A stretch of DNA of 64,000 nt from Protonemura montana. Its lineage: Eukaryota; Arthropoda; Insecta; Plecoptera; Nemouridae. The DNA is taken from the NCBI GenBank assembly GCA_947568835.1, contig OX387603.1, positions 7,166,701-7,230,700 of the forward strand. Reading direction: 5' to 3'. The notes under the pieces were generated by a model, which was not told the DNA's origin, did no database searches, and was given only the letters and a program-made list of their open reading frames with translations. Of this stretch, positions 11,231 to 22,922 are shown piece after piece (within the stretch, counting starts at the first letter, position 1; each line of letters starts with the position of its first letter). A program made the translations under genes and the position numbers.

Positions 11231-12304
11231 AAAGTTTTGGTCGTGCTCTTTCGATGTCAACGTTGGCAAAATTTTTGTTATCTAGCAAGGAGGTTCAATT
11301 GCAGATTCAACGTTTGGTAGCATTGGGTCATTGGGATTAGGGAGATCGCCTGGCAGATTTTCAGCTCCATGTGTTCTTATGTGACTAGGGGCACAATGCC
11401 ATTCCTCCACGCCAGCGTTTAACTTTTCCCCACGCTATTTGAGCGGTATATAAGATGAGAGTGAATCAGGTGTATGCTTTCCATGCTACAGTCGGAAATT
11501 TGAAGTCATTTTTTACCCGTGTATCTGGCGTCTAAGTGCCAACATATGTACGCTACTGCCACACGAAAAATACATTTTATTTGCTGCTGCTAGCAAATTT
11601 TTGCTGCGAATTTCATCTTAACCTTTGCCCACAGGGTATTCGATACTGAAATGTAATGTTGACGATTACAAAGAAACACACGGCAAATAGGTATTGGTAA
11701 ACGAAGTGTGAAGAAAGGTTTGTTGCGAACGAGAAAGGAAAATGGTTTTGGTTGACTAACTGACTGGAAAAACTGTGTGTGTGTGTGTTTTTTCTGAGTG
11801 TTTTTTTTTATGTTTCTTGCCTGCAGTCTGTTTTGTGCAGGAACACAATATGAAACGAGGTAAATATAGTACATCATTAGGGTAAACAACTCAGCAAGCC
11901 AGCCAGCACACACGGTATTCACGGGGGTAGAACATTTTCAGTGTGATTGCCCCAGATTCGAGCGTCGAGTAGATCGCAACATATATTGTTGTGCATTTTG
12001 CTCATTTCTATAAATGGACGGCAGTCTGAAACTCTGGAAGCTTGATAAAATGTTAATTATTCTCCATTGAAATTGAAATACGTAATGTTTTATGAATATG
12101 GGTGGAACAAATGACTAATTAGCAATACACAGTGTAATGTTAGTGGTCTGATTTTTAATTCATTCAGCACAGCTAGAAACAAGTATACTGTTCCAACTGT
12201 TCCATGCATACCTGATGAGTGCCAACTTCTTAATTCTGAATTGGGTCACTCTTCTTTTGAAATCTACAGCGAATTAACTAATTCTTGTTTCCTTTTGCTT
12301 ACAG
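11231..12304. other. AT-rich non-coding block
   Basis: I see no gene. A short GT run lies near 11,776. The final 30 bases (12,275-12,304) are a pyrimidine-rich splice-acceptor tract belonging to the candidate exon that follows. Confidence 0.4.
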
Positions 12305-12367
12305 ATTGAGTTCGTTCTGGATGGTCGTGGAAATTCTCCTCTCAGCATATTTCTTCTTGAAAATTAT
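12305..12367 (+). CDS. Candidate 63-nt internal exon, gene unknown
   Basis: A strong pyrimidine tract (TTCTTGTTTCCTTTTGCTTACAG) ends at 12,304 and a near-perfect donor (TATGTAAGT) begins at 12,368. The 63 nt between are open in two frames. Frame 1 reads I E F V L D G R G N S P L S I F L L E N Y. The frame shifted by one reads L S S F W M V V E I L L S A Y F F L K I, which would make a membrane-spanning helix. The third frame has a stop. I recognise neither peptide. It could be a coding microexon, a 5'UTR exon of the + strand gene at 39 kb, or a chance pairing of good splice sites. Confidence 0.35.
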
Positions 12368-12405
12368 GTAAGTGTCATACAGTTTTAATATTAGTTATCT
12401 ACTAT

Positions 12406-12975
12406 CCCGTGGTAACATAAGAAAGCAGACTTGAGAAGCTCTGTCATGCGATCTCAGCATCTCCATGGCCACCAAACGTTGAATCTACCATTGAACCTCC
12501 TATGCTAGGCCATGATATACCCGTGGTAACATAAGATAGCAGAATTGAGAAGCTCTGTCATGTGATCTCAGCATCTCCATGGCCACCAAACGTTGAATCT
12601 ACCATTGAACCTCCTATGCTAGGCCATGATATACCCGTGGTAACATAAGATAGCAGAATTGAGAAGCTCTGTCAAGCGATCTCAGCATCTCCATGGCCAC
12701 CAAACGTTGAATCTACCATTGAACCTCCTATGCTAGGCCATGATATACCCGTGGTAACATAAGATAGCAGAATTGAGAAGCTCTGTCAAGCGATCTCAGC
12801 ATCTCCATGGCTACCAAACGTTGAATCTACCATTGAACCTCCTATGCTAGGCCATGATATACCCGTGGTAACATAAGAAAGCAGACTTGAGAAGCTCTGT
12901 CATGCGATCTCAGCATCTCCATGGCCACCAAAAGTTGAATATGCCATTGAACCTTTTATGCTTTACAGTATTTTT
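12406..12975 (+). repeat. 114-bp tandem array, five units
   Basis: Units start at 12,406, 12,520, 12,634, 12,748 and 12,862, an exact 114-bp period. Each begins CCCGTGGTAACATAAGA and contains GAGAAGCTCTGTCA, GATCTCAGCATCTCCATGGC, GTTGAATCTACCATTGAACC and ATGCTAGGCCATGATATA. Units differ at only a few positions; the last decays at its end. The first and last units share AAGCAGACTT where the middle three read TAGCAGAATT, so the middle ones descend from each other. Single older copies lie at 16,037 and 57,655. I see no protein frame running through the array. Confidence 0.95.
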
Positions 12976-13355
12976 TGTTTTCATAGTTGACAACGCAAAT
13001 AATTTGATGTACAAACAGTTTAATAGCCACTTTAAATTAAATTATGCACTGGATAGGTGCAAGGTATTGTTTGATATGCATATCCATTTAGACGTGTCAG
13101 GGAAATTGGTAAACTATTATTAGGATGTGTAAGAAGGAGAAGCGGATGAATAAATCTTGCTAGCACATCGCCCCTTTCTGGTAATGTAGTAACCATGTTA
13201 CGAGCTTACTTCAATTACAGGTCATCTCCCTCGTGACGTTGTCAGATTACTTAGATATCAGTTATTACTTTCATGTAGTCAGGTGCTTGGATGGTTTTGT
13301 GTCCTGAAAAACTGAATGCACGAAAATACAAAACAAGTCATTACACATATTTAAG
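12976..13355. other. AT-rich non-coding block
   Basis: Nothing recognisable between the tandem array and the open-frame patch at 13.36 kb. Confidence 0.4.
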
Positions 13356-13790
13356 CTAAGCCAGTAACGCTAGAAAGAAATCAATCGAAGAAAAAAATGC
13401 AATGGAAAGCGCAAAATAAAAATCATAGAACAGACATACTAAAATAAGTATACAATATTCATTCATATAACCATGCGTCCCACTGCAGAGCAGGATAATT
13501 CCGACGACTGCCGCGCAAATGATATCGACAAAAGGTGACACGAAATGCCTCGGAATGGCATCTGCAATCTGCATGGACTTTTCCAGAGGCTCGCCGATTT
13601 GATGCTCAATTCTCGGGACAATCAATCGGTGCTCATGAAAAACTCTGGAATTCCATCGCTTGGAATATTTTCATTAGACAAATTCCAGGCTCGTTCGGAT
13701 TCACTCGCCAGGAATCGCCGATAGCAACAGCAATGACCTCTTGTAATCAGAGCCTGGTTCACGTCAGTCATCACCAGTTTGCAGCACTGG
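13356..13790 (-). other. Patch with long overlapping open frames, possible exon relic
   Basis: This patch is visibly less AT-rich than its flanks and is open in more than one frame on the - strand. One frame (about 13,670 down to 13,358) contains R I E H Q I G E P L E K S, then P R H F V S P F V D I I C A A V V G I I L L C S G, which has a plausible membrane helix. A second frame covers 13,790-13,625 and stops just before the first frame becomes informative, as a frameshift would produce. I do not recognise a family, and no convincing splice sites border it. It could be a decayed exon or chance. Confidence 0.25.
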
Positions 13791-13799
13791 GAACATAGG

Positions 13800-16036
13800 A
13801 AAATTGCGCAAGCGACGCTATTGAATTGAAAAGATGGAACATATTCTTATCTGTACAAAATAAATAATAAAATTCCTTTGGCAGCAGCCAGCAAGTAATA
13901 TCCATATGAATTGCAATCCGTGAAAATGCTAGACAAAATTAAATTTTTTTGAGTGTGCTTGCGAATACAGCACTGTTAATATTACTGCAATATCTTTTGA
14001 ATGGTTTTTATTTTCTTTTTGAAAGCGGGGCTTTTCCGGCGTTCGTCGTTCTGCTTTGGGAAATACCGTGTAGCAATGGAGGCAAATATTCTGTCCAAAC
14101 AATACTAGCGGGTGGTTTGTGCTCTTGAGGTAACAAAATGTCTTGGTGCTGCAAAGTTTTGCTAACCGACACAAACTGTAACAACACCGATAACGCCCCC
14201 ACATCTACAACGGACGGTGGCTAGGGGACGGGGGACGGGGGGGGGGGGTCGTTTTTTTTTCTTTACCCAGGGAAATGTCCGAGTTAACACAAAAACGAAG
14301 GATCGGATTTCGCGAAACTTTTTCAATTAATTGTACATGAAGCTTATGCGCATCGAACGAGTAATTAGTGTTTTTTTTAAAGTTCATTTAAGAAGCAATT
14401 TAATTTAAAACAGCGAAATTACAAAAAGCGTGTGGCATTTGTTACGTTTCGGTCGGGGATTTGCTAATGAAAAACATGCTTAGAACGAGAGCTAAGGCTT
14501 ATGTGATTTAAAACAGCGACGGTTTACTTGTTTTACAATCAATTGTGTGCGAAAGAGAGAGATGGAGTGTGTTAAAGGGATTGCGCGATAAGGGGATGAA
14601 AAATCGGGAACTCCTGAGTCCCGACCGAGCTTTGGGGGTGCAAATCACATGAGGCAGAGATGAAAAATCTAGGAACTCCCGATTGGGCGTAACGGCACCC
14701 TAGAGTCGGCTGCTTGGGGGAATGGGGGGGGGGGGGGGGCTCATTTGGGGGAGATAATTATGCACTTAATTGGCTATGAAGCGCAATGGTTATCTTCTGC
14801 TAATAGCAGCCATTTAAAACAACTAACCCCGCGAGACTCGGCAAGCTGCTTAAGCGAGCTAATGCCGAGACGGCGAACCATTTTCCAGCAGATTGAGTCG
14901 AAAATTAAGGGTTGTATTTGGGAATAAAGATACACGTTTCCTACGTGGGTTTATCAAACGCTGACTTCGTGGGCTTATCAATTTTATTCTTGCGATATTT
15001 GCTTCCATTTAGTCGAAATCTAATTATTTCTCAGAAGCGAAGCAATATGATTTCTAATTCTATACAGATTGGTGCCAAAGGCTGTACCAACCTACCTTAA
15101 AAGATCATTGCGGATCCAGGTCCCAGAATCGAGACCAGTAATCTTATGAGGGTTCAACTGACCTCAAACTCTTTCGCGTTAACTCGTTAGTGAGACCTTA
15201 TGGCATGGCAGTAGTTGGGAATTTCATCCCCGTTTCTCCGTACTTGCCAATAAAATGGGTGACGATAATGCCATTAGGCGTGGTCAACGTCGATAGGGGT
15301 GGGATATGTCACCCTGGTTTTAGGAGAACCGATTTGAAGACAGCAGAGATTCTGTGTGCTGGCAGCAATCGATTCCTCAACCCTCACTCCTATCCCCATC
15401 GGCCATAGATGCCAAAATTGGCACACATGCCCTATTGGTTTGGTTTTCACCAAGTAAGGAGAAGTCGTCTGATTGTTCCTGGAACCGAAGAGTAAGGAAT
15501 GGGTTGGTCAAAACACAGGATGAACCAACGGTGTAATGCTGGAAAAAAAATTGAGTAGACGGTATTTTCTAATAACCGAGTGGCGAGAGGGGGTCCTGGG
15601 AGGCAGAACTAAACTTTTTTCAACTTTTCTAAATTATTTTAAAATTACAATAACTCCAAATTTTTAACACAAGCAATTATATGAAATACGAGTAAGAATT
15701 TTTATAGCAAACTCACAAAATTATGCCGTATCCCATCGTATTTCTTGAATAAAAAAGTGGGTTTACGGTAATTTGAAATATAATCTGTGGGTATACGCCG
15801 TATACCTCAGAGTATTCTTACGCCGTACGACTTCACCACTGACTACGACTAGAATTAGTGCACGTCTCGGGGTTGGTAGATTTTTAGAACGAACATTGTT
15901 TTTGAAAACGCGGCTCTATGTTTGCAAGGGGTTGCAATAATAATTTAGTGACTTTTTCAACTATTTTCTATTTTGACATAATGGGGTGGATATTTCTTAC
16001 TTTATCGACTCCATCCGACCTCTGCATTGTGGCCTG
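13800..16036. other. Non-coding block with two poly(G) runs
   Basis: It contains a run of 12 G at 14,237-14,248 and of 16 G at 14,724-14,739. The stretch 15,100-15,550 is less AT-rich and has 60-72 codon frames on the + strand but no known protein motif. It may be an old transposon fragment. I see no gene. Confidence 0.4.
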
Positions 16037-16178
16037 TTTATACCCGCGATAACACAAAAAAACAAACAGAATTGAAATTTGAGAAGCTCGGTCTGTCAAA
16101 AGATTTCAGCAATCTATCAATGGTAGATTCAACTTTTGGCAGCTTTAGAGATACCATTGAATCTCGTATGCTTGATAG
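16037..16178 (+). repeat. Single monomer of the 114-bp repeat, with an internal inversion
   Basis: It matches the array at 12.4 kb in order: CCGCGATAACAC, AGAATTGA, GAGAAGCTC, TTTCAGCA and ACCATTGAATCTCGTATGCT. In the middle, TCAATGGTAGATTCAACTTT is the reverse complement of the block other copies carry as AAAGTTGAATCTACCATTGA. Perfect 8-bp inverted repeats (CAATGGTA 16,118-16,125; TACCATTG 16,152-16,159) flank the inverted segment. Confidence 0.65.
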
Positions 16179-18604
16179 TCTTTTGTTGTTGTTGTTTTGT
16201 TTTATAAGTTGGCTAGCCTTAGAAAATGATCTATAATGCATGCGACTATACTGTTCGCTTGCTGTTTGTTAGGTGGCTGCTTTTATGCAGACAACATGAA
16301 AATTAAGCATTTAAAAGTGGGTCTACCAAGGGTTGAGATCAGGAAAGCAAGTTGTACGCATTTTTTTATCTTGCAATTTATTAGTGGCCTTTACTTATAT
16401 TTTTAGCATTGCCCGTTTCAATGCAAACAACAATAACACTAATAAGAATAACTAAAGCTACCAACAAAACAGCCAACAATGAATCTTCTTCCTTCAGCCG
16501 AGCTTGCCGTTGCATATACCACGCATAATAGAACCTTTCTGGAATATTTCTCTGATTTTAGGAAGAAATTACCATCACACGCGGTCTTTGCGGCTCTTGG
16601 TACGGTAGACACATTTGATTGTTGTAAGGTTTCGCTTATCAAACTAAAAAAACGTAGCCAAGAGTTAGGAAGAAAACAATGATTTATTAAAAGAGGTGTT
16701 ATTTCGGCGGACCGGTGACTCTCCTCCGGGTAGCAGCCCTTCCGGATCGTCTATCTACCTACCTGCCCCTGTGGAGGGTCAGGTTACTAACCGCACAAAG
16801 TGGCGGGAACGTTACATGGTCACCAAGGGCATTCAGCAAAGACAATCACAGTTGCAATATAAACATTACAAAACCTTATCATTATTATTATTATTATTAC
16901 AATATCTCATGAATATCTCTTAGCTTTTTTGGATAAACCACCTTGTAGCTTACGTAACGAGCATCTTACGTCAAAAAGAGCGTTAAACCCACTCAGGATA
17001 GCTGTACACCCATCTAGGAGAGCTGCATGGCTGCCGCCCGCATGGCTGTACCCGTGGCTGACGTTTGCAACAAAACGCTATTTTATCGAATAAATTAAAT
17101 TTGCAACACGATGATATTGATGCTGGCTCGAGATATGCTTTCCTGGGGCAAGTTTATTATGTCCACCTCGCGTCTCCCTTTCATCGAGAAGTAGTTTGGT
17201 AAAGGAGAGTCAGTGAATGTGATTGGGACAAGCTTCCAGCGCAGGAATGTATCGCATTTGACTGGATTTTGAGACCATAGGTCGGCATATGAGTGACGTA
17301 TTGTCAGTTCTAGTGTAGCTGGAGTTTTCCATGGCAAAATGGCTTCGCACTGGGGCACTGGATTCGTCGTCGAGACCTCCGGGTGTTGAACGGGTACTTG
17401 TAGAGTCTTGCGTAGCGAACGAAGGGATTTGCACGAGTTGCAGTTGACATGCTTTGGGTTTCTGGAAGGTGGCATCTTCTTTTGAAAAGTCCCTTGTGGA
17501 TCTTGAATGAAGATTACTGCCGATTGTGCAATCGGAGAGAGGGTATATGTTGCAGTTGCATCATCTGAAAATTATGGGAGATTGCCAGAAGTTTTGTTTG
17601 GATTTATTCAAGCTTAAAACAATTTAAATCAAAGAATTGTTTACCTACACTTATATAATTTATCTCACTTCAGCTCATAATCCGCACTAAGTCATGACAT
17701 CTATAAATAACAATGCAATGGTGTAATACGGTAAATTTCAAAATAACTTATTTGGCTATCATAATATCATAAGAAATCCTGTTTTGCTTTTTGTAGGTCA
17801 GGCATGATCAATGATTAATAATAATTGTGCACTGCAGCTACTTACTGTAACGAAAATGCGCTCGCCGACAAATCGGAAAGCTGGCAATAGGTTGGGAAAA
17901 ATAATACAAATACAAAGAAATAACACCTATCGAACTAAATCTGAGTGATGTATGACAAAGACTAAGTGAAGGAGTGCGATGGTGTCTTGGTCTGAGGGCT
18001 GTTGACCAAAAGCAAGACAAAAGGGCACATGATTCCCCCTCCAACGACACCACAAGTGCTATTTCGATGAGACCCAGTTTTAGCAAAGACGAATACCAAT
18101 CACATGCAGTGCATGATAGTCAGAGAAGAATCTGGTGGAACCCTGCCTAAGGCAACCATGGGCGGTGAATTCAAGAAATTTCAAGAAATTTCTTAATTTT
18201 ATGAATATAAATCAGAAATAGCAACGTTACTGTTATTTGGCCCGCACTACATTGAGTGTGAATATAGTTATGCTTTGGTTATGCCTTTAGTTATACCGAA
18301 CGCTTTAATTTATATAAGTGAATCTTAGATGAGATACCTGCGATGAGGATGGCAGATCCCTCTGTGACCAAGACCACAATTTCACAAAGTTGTATTTGTT
18401 TCCTCCTATATATATATAACGCTGGTCTCTTCTATTTAGTTACTGCCACCCGCCTATTCTAGCATAGATTTGACACTCAGACTGGGACTATACCTCGACC
18501 AAAATGCCAAGGCCGCCTCCTTTTCAACACCCTCCATTCATCCTCACAGCGTCCGAAATACACAACCTACGATCTCATCTTCGGCCATCGCCCGCCTTCC
18601 ACAC
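16179..18604. other. Non-coding block with a TTA microsatellite
   Basis: A (TTA)n tract lies at about 16,880-16,903. A 126-codon antisense frame at 17,095-17,475 shows no known domain. A short TA run lies near 18,409. No gene recognised. Confidence 0.4.
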
Positions 18605-18700
18605 TGCGTGTCGGCGCCGGGTTTCCCCCCTCCCATACCAAGCTCGTCCATTCACCGACGCCGTCAGACCAGTAATACCACAGGGTCGTTGTCATAACGG
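18605..18700 (+). mobile_element. 5S-headed SINE, 3' fragment (copy F)
   Basis: Matches the distal body of copies A and B: TGTCGGCGCCGGGTTTCCC, then CCATTCACCGACGCCGTCAG, ACCAGTAATACCACAGGGTC and GTTGTCATAACGGC. The head and middle are missing, as in a 5'-truncated insertion. Confidence 0.6.
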
Positions 18701-19030
18701 CACGTCACCAACCGGCGCCAACGAACTGAGCCGAGCTACAATCTCGCGCGCCCAGTGCTTGAGTTTTGACTCCAATGTCGGCGTGGTGGTTCTCGAGCGA
18801 GGCGGCGGCGGCGGTGGCGACGGCGTCGACGCGGCGCGCTTGCTGGCGCTGCCGGCGTGAGCTGCCTCAGAGGCATCAAAACGTCCGTCGAGCGCGCTGA
18901 GTATCAGGCGCACAGCCCGACGATGGGTAACGAGGTCATCGCTCGTCGTCGCAAGCTGGCTTGGCTTGGTGTGTGACGTACTGCAGCTGCCTTGGTATTG
19001 AGCGCCGACACAGGGTCGACCCGCTTCGAT
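18701..19030. promoter_or_regulatory. CpG-rich block, possible promoter or 5' exon
   Basis: It is dense in CpG and includes a GGC/GGT triplet run near 18,801-18,822, in marked contrast to the AT-rich flanks. Open frames on both strands here reflect composition. A methylation-protected promoter or first exon is possible, but I see no TATA box, start codon context or supporting splice donor that decides it. Confidence 0.25.
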
Positions 19031-20542
19031 GTAGGGGAGTTATTTGTCCCCCCACTTCTCTCAGATCATAGAAATGTTTTTGGGTGACGCACATTGAACG
19101 TAAGCATAGTTGTGTTTCGTGAAGATTTTAGAGTAGAGCTAACATAATTGACGGTTATCTGCAACTAATTTAGCCAGCATATACTTTAGATTGTCGATTA
19201 TTGCCGCCCATAGCATAACTATAAAGAATTTCATGAATATTTTCTTTTCATCAGCTTAATATTTATTTATAGCGTTGGCATCTTCGCTCGTTTAACGGAT
19301 GACATATAATTTTCTTTATAAGTAAGAGTAAAATAAATCCAGCACAGGCACAGCGTCATGTATTATTCATGTAACGTGATGCGTATTTCAATAAATGCAA
19401 TACATTTTAAGGATTAACATTACGTCCGAAATGAGTGACTTATTAGATGGGACAGCAGACAAGCACATAGCATGCAGTTAGATTGTGGCGAGGTGCGTGC
19501 GGTATTCCGGCAGATGTGTCCGACGGGATCATCTGTCAAGTCTGGAGAGCCCGCAGCCGAGGAGGCGTGAAATGACCGCGTTAGAGACGATTTAGTTACT
19601 GCAATTTTTAAACGTACTGCCGTAAAGTGCATCCTTTTTCTTTTTCCTAAGTACTACGTTCTTTTTATTTTTACACAGTTTTTTTGTTTTTGTAAAGTCA
19701 TGAGAGTTTTTGAGATCCTGACGGGAATCCTCAGTTCAGCTCCTCCCTCAGGTGCTATTAGCGACGGGTCGTGGTGGAGCGACATGTGGTAACGTTATAC
19801 ATATACGCTTTACGGCCATAACGCTAACGTTCAACTGTCGTCGTGAGAAATAACCACCAAATGACTTCTTTACCGACAAAGATGGAAGTGAAATTGAGTC
19901 TAAAATGAACTTCATTTCGTTATTTCTCTCAGATTTGTCGCATTTATAAAACTGGTGTACGCGCAATTAGTTTGTAGTAATGTTAACTCAACGTGTGATA
20001 TACATGACGCAATATTTTGAATCGTTATTATTTTATTTGTTAAATTTTTTTTCGTTATTTTATTTGAGGTTTGTTAAAAGGGGTGCGGTCGCAAGCGCTA
20101 TCGGGTATCATCCTCCGTTTCCACGTGTTGCTGGCTCGATTTCTCAGCAGAGAGTGTTACACTAACGCTGGTCCTCTGACTGTATCTATAAACTCAGCGA
20201 TTGTATGCTTATAACCGAAGGTTATTCAGGTGGGGGTCTAAATCAACCAGAGATTTTTTGCCACGAAAACGCATGTACGCAGTGCATCAATTGGTGAACC
20301 CGGATAAATTGTTTCATTGTTGGATCAATTGTTTGGCGTGCTAGAAAGAAACCCCTAGAAGTCCATCATGCGAAAGATGAGATTGAACTGCCGCGTTTAA
20401 GAGAGGGCTGAAGTGGAAAATGATTTTAAATTTAGGACTTTCTTTGGCACCGAGGGTAAAAAGTGACAGGCCAAAGAGGCGGGATCCACCGGCAGTAAAT
20501 CAGGCAGTATTATTGTTACTCCAGTCTGTTTTATTTGTGGTA
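19031..20542. other. AT-rich non-coding block
   Basis: I see no gene or clear repeat family. Confidence 0.4.
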
Positions 20543-21564
20543 TTTAACGACGCGCTGTTTTGACAACTGGCCCTGCGGCACTGGTCTAATGGCGTCGGTG
20601 AATGAGAGAATGATGATGATGAACCTAGCCTAGCCTAGAAGGAAGGAGGGGAAATCCGGTGTCGGAACGTAGCCTACTCCTGTCAAAGAGCACCGAGAGG
20701 ACCACCGGATTAACGTCCTTTCCGTTTTCTTCCATTTTCATGTTTTTCCGGTGCACACGAACTACAAGATTAACTATACAAATCCATGCTGACGAGAGCA
20801 AAGATGATAGTGTGTTAAACCTTCAGTCGAGAGGTTAATAATAAGCAAGGCGAAGGAAGTTGTAGGGCTAAGTAGTCTACACCATCTCCGGAACAGAACT
20901 GTGCGTAATTGTAAGATGGTCACCCATCCAATATCGGACCCAGCGCAGTGTTGGTTAACTTCATGTGAACTCACGAGAACAGGTGATTCAATCACGCCAA
21001 ACCGTTCGGTGGTGACCCATCCAATACTTGACTCAGCGCTGTGTTGCTTAACTTTGGTTATCTCAGTAGAACCAGTGTTTCCAAGACGCGGAACCGTTCG
21101 GTGGTGACCCATCCAATACTTGACTCAGCGCAGTGTTGCTTAACTTCACTCATCCCACGAGAACAGATGATTCCATCACGCCAAACCGTTCGGTGGTAGC
21201 CCATACAATATACTTGACTCAGCGCAGTTTTGCTTAACTTTGGTTATCTCAGTAAAACTAATGTTTCCAACACACGGAACTGTTCGGTGGTGACCCATAC
21301 AATACTTGACAAGCGCAGTGTTGCTTAACTTCACTCATCCCACGAGAACAGATGATTCCATCACGCCAAACCGTTCGGTGGTAGCCCATACAATATACTT
21401 GACTCAGCGCAGTTTTGCTTAACTTTGGTTATCTCAGTAAAACTAATGTTTCCAACACACGGAACTGTTCGGTGGTGACCCATACAATACTTGACAAGCG
21501 CAGTGTTGCTTAACTTTGGTGATCTAACTAGAACCGGTGTTTCAACACGCCAAACCGTTCAGTT
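20543..21564 (-). mobile_element. SINE with a tandem array of 5S-like heads, copy C
   Basis: Read on the - strand, this starts with seven tandem 5S-like head units and ends with the SINE body seen in copies A and B. The unit junction (AACCGTTCGG or variant on the + strand) recurs at 21,000, 21,092, 21,184, 21,278, 21,369, 21,463 and 21,553, a 90-94-bp spacing. Each unit keeps GTTAAGCAACACTGCGC and a GTATTGGATGGGTCACC-like block, the 5S internal promoter regions. Two unit types alternate, and the pair at about 21,107-21,292 is repeated nearly unchanged at 21,292-21,478. The body (20,543-20,735) carries TAACGACGCGC, CTAGCCTAGCCTAGAAGG, GTAGCCTACTCCTGTC and CCGGATTAACGTCC. Several internal promoters on one element is unusual. 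Confidence 0.85.
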
Positions 21565-22160
21565 CTAAATTAAGTTTGTTTTCACGTGATATTGCTGTCA
21601 AATTATAAACTAGGTTTACCTAGAAATCGATTATAGCAAACTGCAAACTGAAACGAACAATCTTTAGTGAAGGAACTTGAGATTATTTCCTTGCAATTGC
21701 TAATAACGTATTTGCAATTAGTTTTTAGTGGCGTTCTGAATTTAAGCAATTAGCGTTTTTATGCGTGTTCGTGCCCCAAAATAACCGACTAACACTGAAA
21801 TAAAAAGTCCCCCTCCCGTTGTATTGACACATAGCAACTGAAAATAATAGAAATAATTTATATTATTTATTTACTACATTAATTAATATTAATAAATTGA
21901 AGTCATAAGTATGGCTATATCTTGAAGCTAAAGACGAAAGATGCAAGTAAAAATATCGAAAATCGAAGGATATCGAAAAAAGAGTTTGTATTGCTATTTG
22001 CAACATAGCTTATCACCCAAAACCTATAAATATAAATTGTATTGTAATGTATTTTATTGTATTTATATTTGGTCCATGGTATATTATTAAAGCAATAGAT
22101 AAAGCAATCCCAATATGAAATGCTCATAATTTTCATACATAATTTGCTGTCATGTTGATG
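21565..22160. other. AT-rich non-coding block
   Basis: Very AT-rich. I see no gene or repeat family. Confidence 0.4.
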
Positions 22161-22445
22161 TAACTGAAGCCGTCGTTACGCACACGTTGGCAACAAAGTA
22201 ACGAATGGCGATGCGTACGATAAGAATACAGCACGACAGCTACGTCGCTGCCGAACGCACGATTCGTTGGCCGTGGAATGCACTGGGCCGTCCTTCGACG
22301 GTCTCGGCGGCTGGCACGGTGGTACGCTCGTTGCCGTAGTGACGCTCGGAGGGGACGTGCTCGCTCGCATGCTAGCCTGGTATACGGTGGCCGCAAACGA
22401 GGACTTTGTGGCACACGCTTACCCTCCATTCGAACCAGCTGACGT
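22161..22445. other. CpG-rich patch
   Basis: A sharply bounded GC- and CpG-rich patch inside AT-rich DNA. Frames of 64-98 codons on both strands overlap each other and show no motif, so I do not call a gene. A second, similar patch lies at 24,130-24,345. Confidence 0.3.
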
Positions 22446-22887
22446 CACACACACTCTAAAGAATTCTGTCATGAGACGTTTATTTCGATTTGAGGTGTTT
22501 TATAACGGGCTAAACGCCTAGAAACATAATAATACTAATAATAATAATGTTGTTTTATTGTCCAGGATGATCATACACAGAATGATATTTAGACAGTCAT
22601 CAAATGTTTACATTAAAAAAAAAAATACTTTTACGTGCTTTTACTTAAAAAAAAAAATTCGTTTATGTGATAGAAGCAATTTTCTAACAAGAAGTCATAT
22701 AGTTTAGTTTTAAAATTACATTCTTTCCCTACTTTAAGATGCGGTGGCAAAGTATCGTATAGTTTAATTTTATGGTTAGTTATAGTTAATTAATGGTACA
22801 TATTTATTTAGAATTTAGAATTATTTACTGCCGACATTTTAAAAGTTTATAATAAAATCAATCAATCGAGAATTGCAGTCATGTGTG

Positions 22888-22922
22888 CGCATTGTTTCTA
22901 TCCCAATGATAGAAACAATGCG
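22888..22922. repeat. Perfect 15-bp hairpin
   Basis: CGCATTGTTTCTATC (22,888-22,902) pairs perfectly with 22,908-22,922 across the 5-base loop CCAAT. It is too short for an animal microRNA precursor. It could be the core of a decayed inverted-repeat element. Confidence 0.8.

Noticed and set aside
12406-12975. CRISPR array
   Set aside because: The units are contiguous 114-bp repeats with no distinct spacers, in an animal genome.
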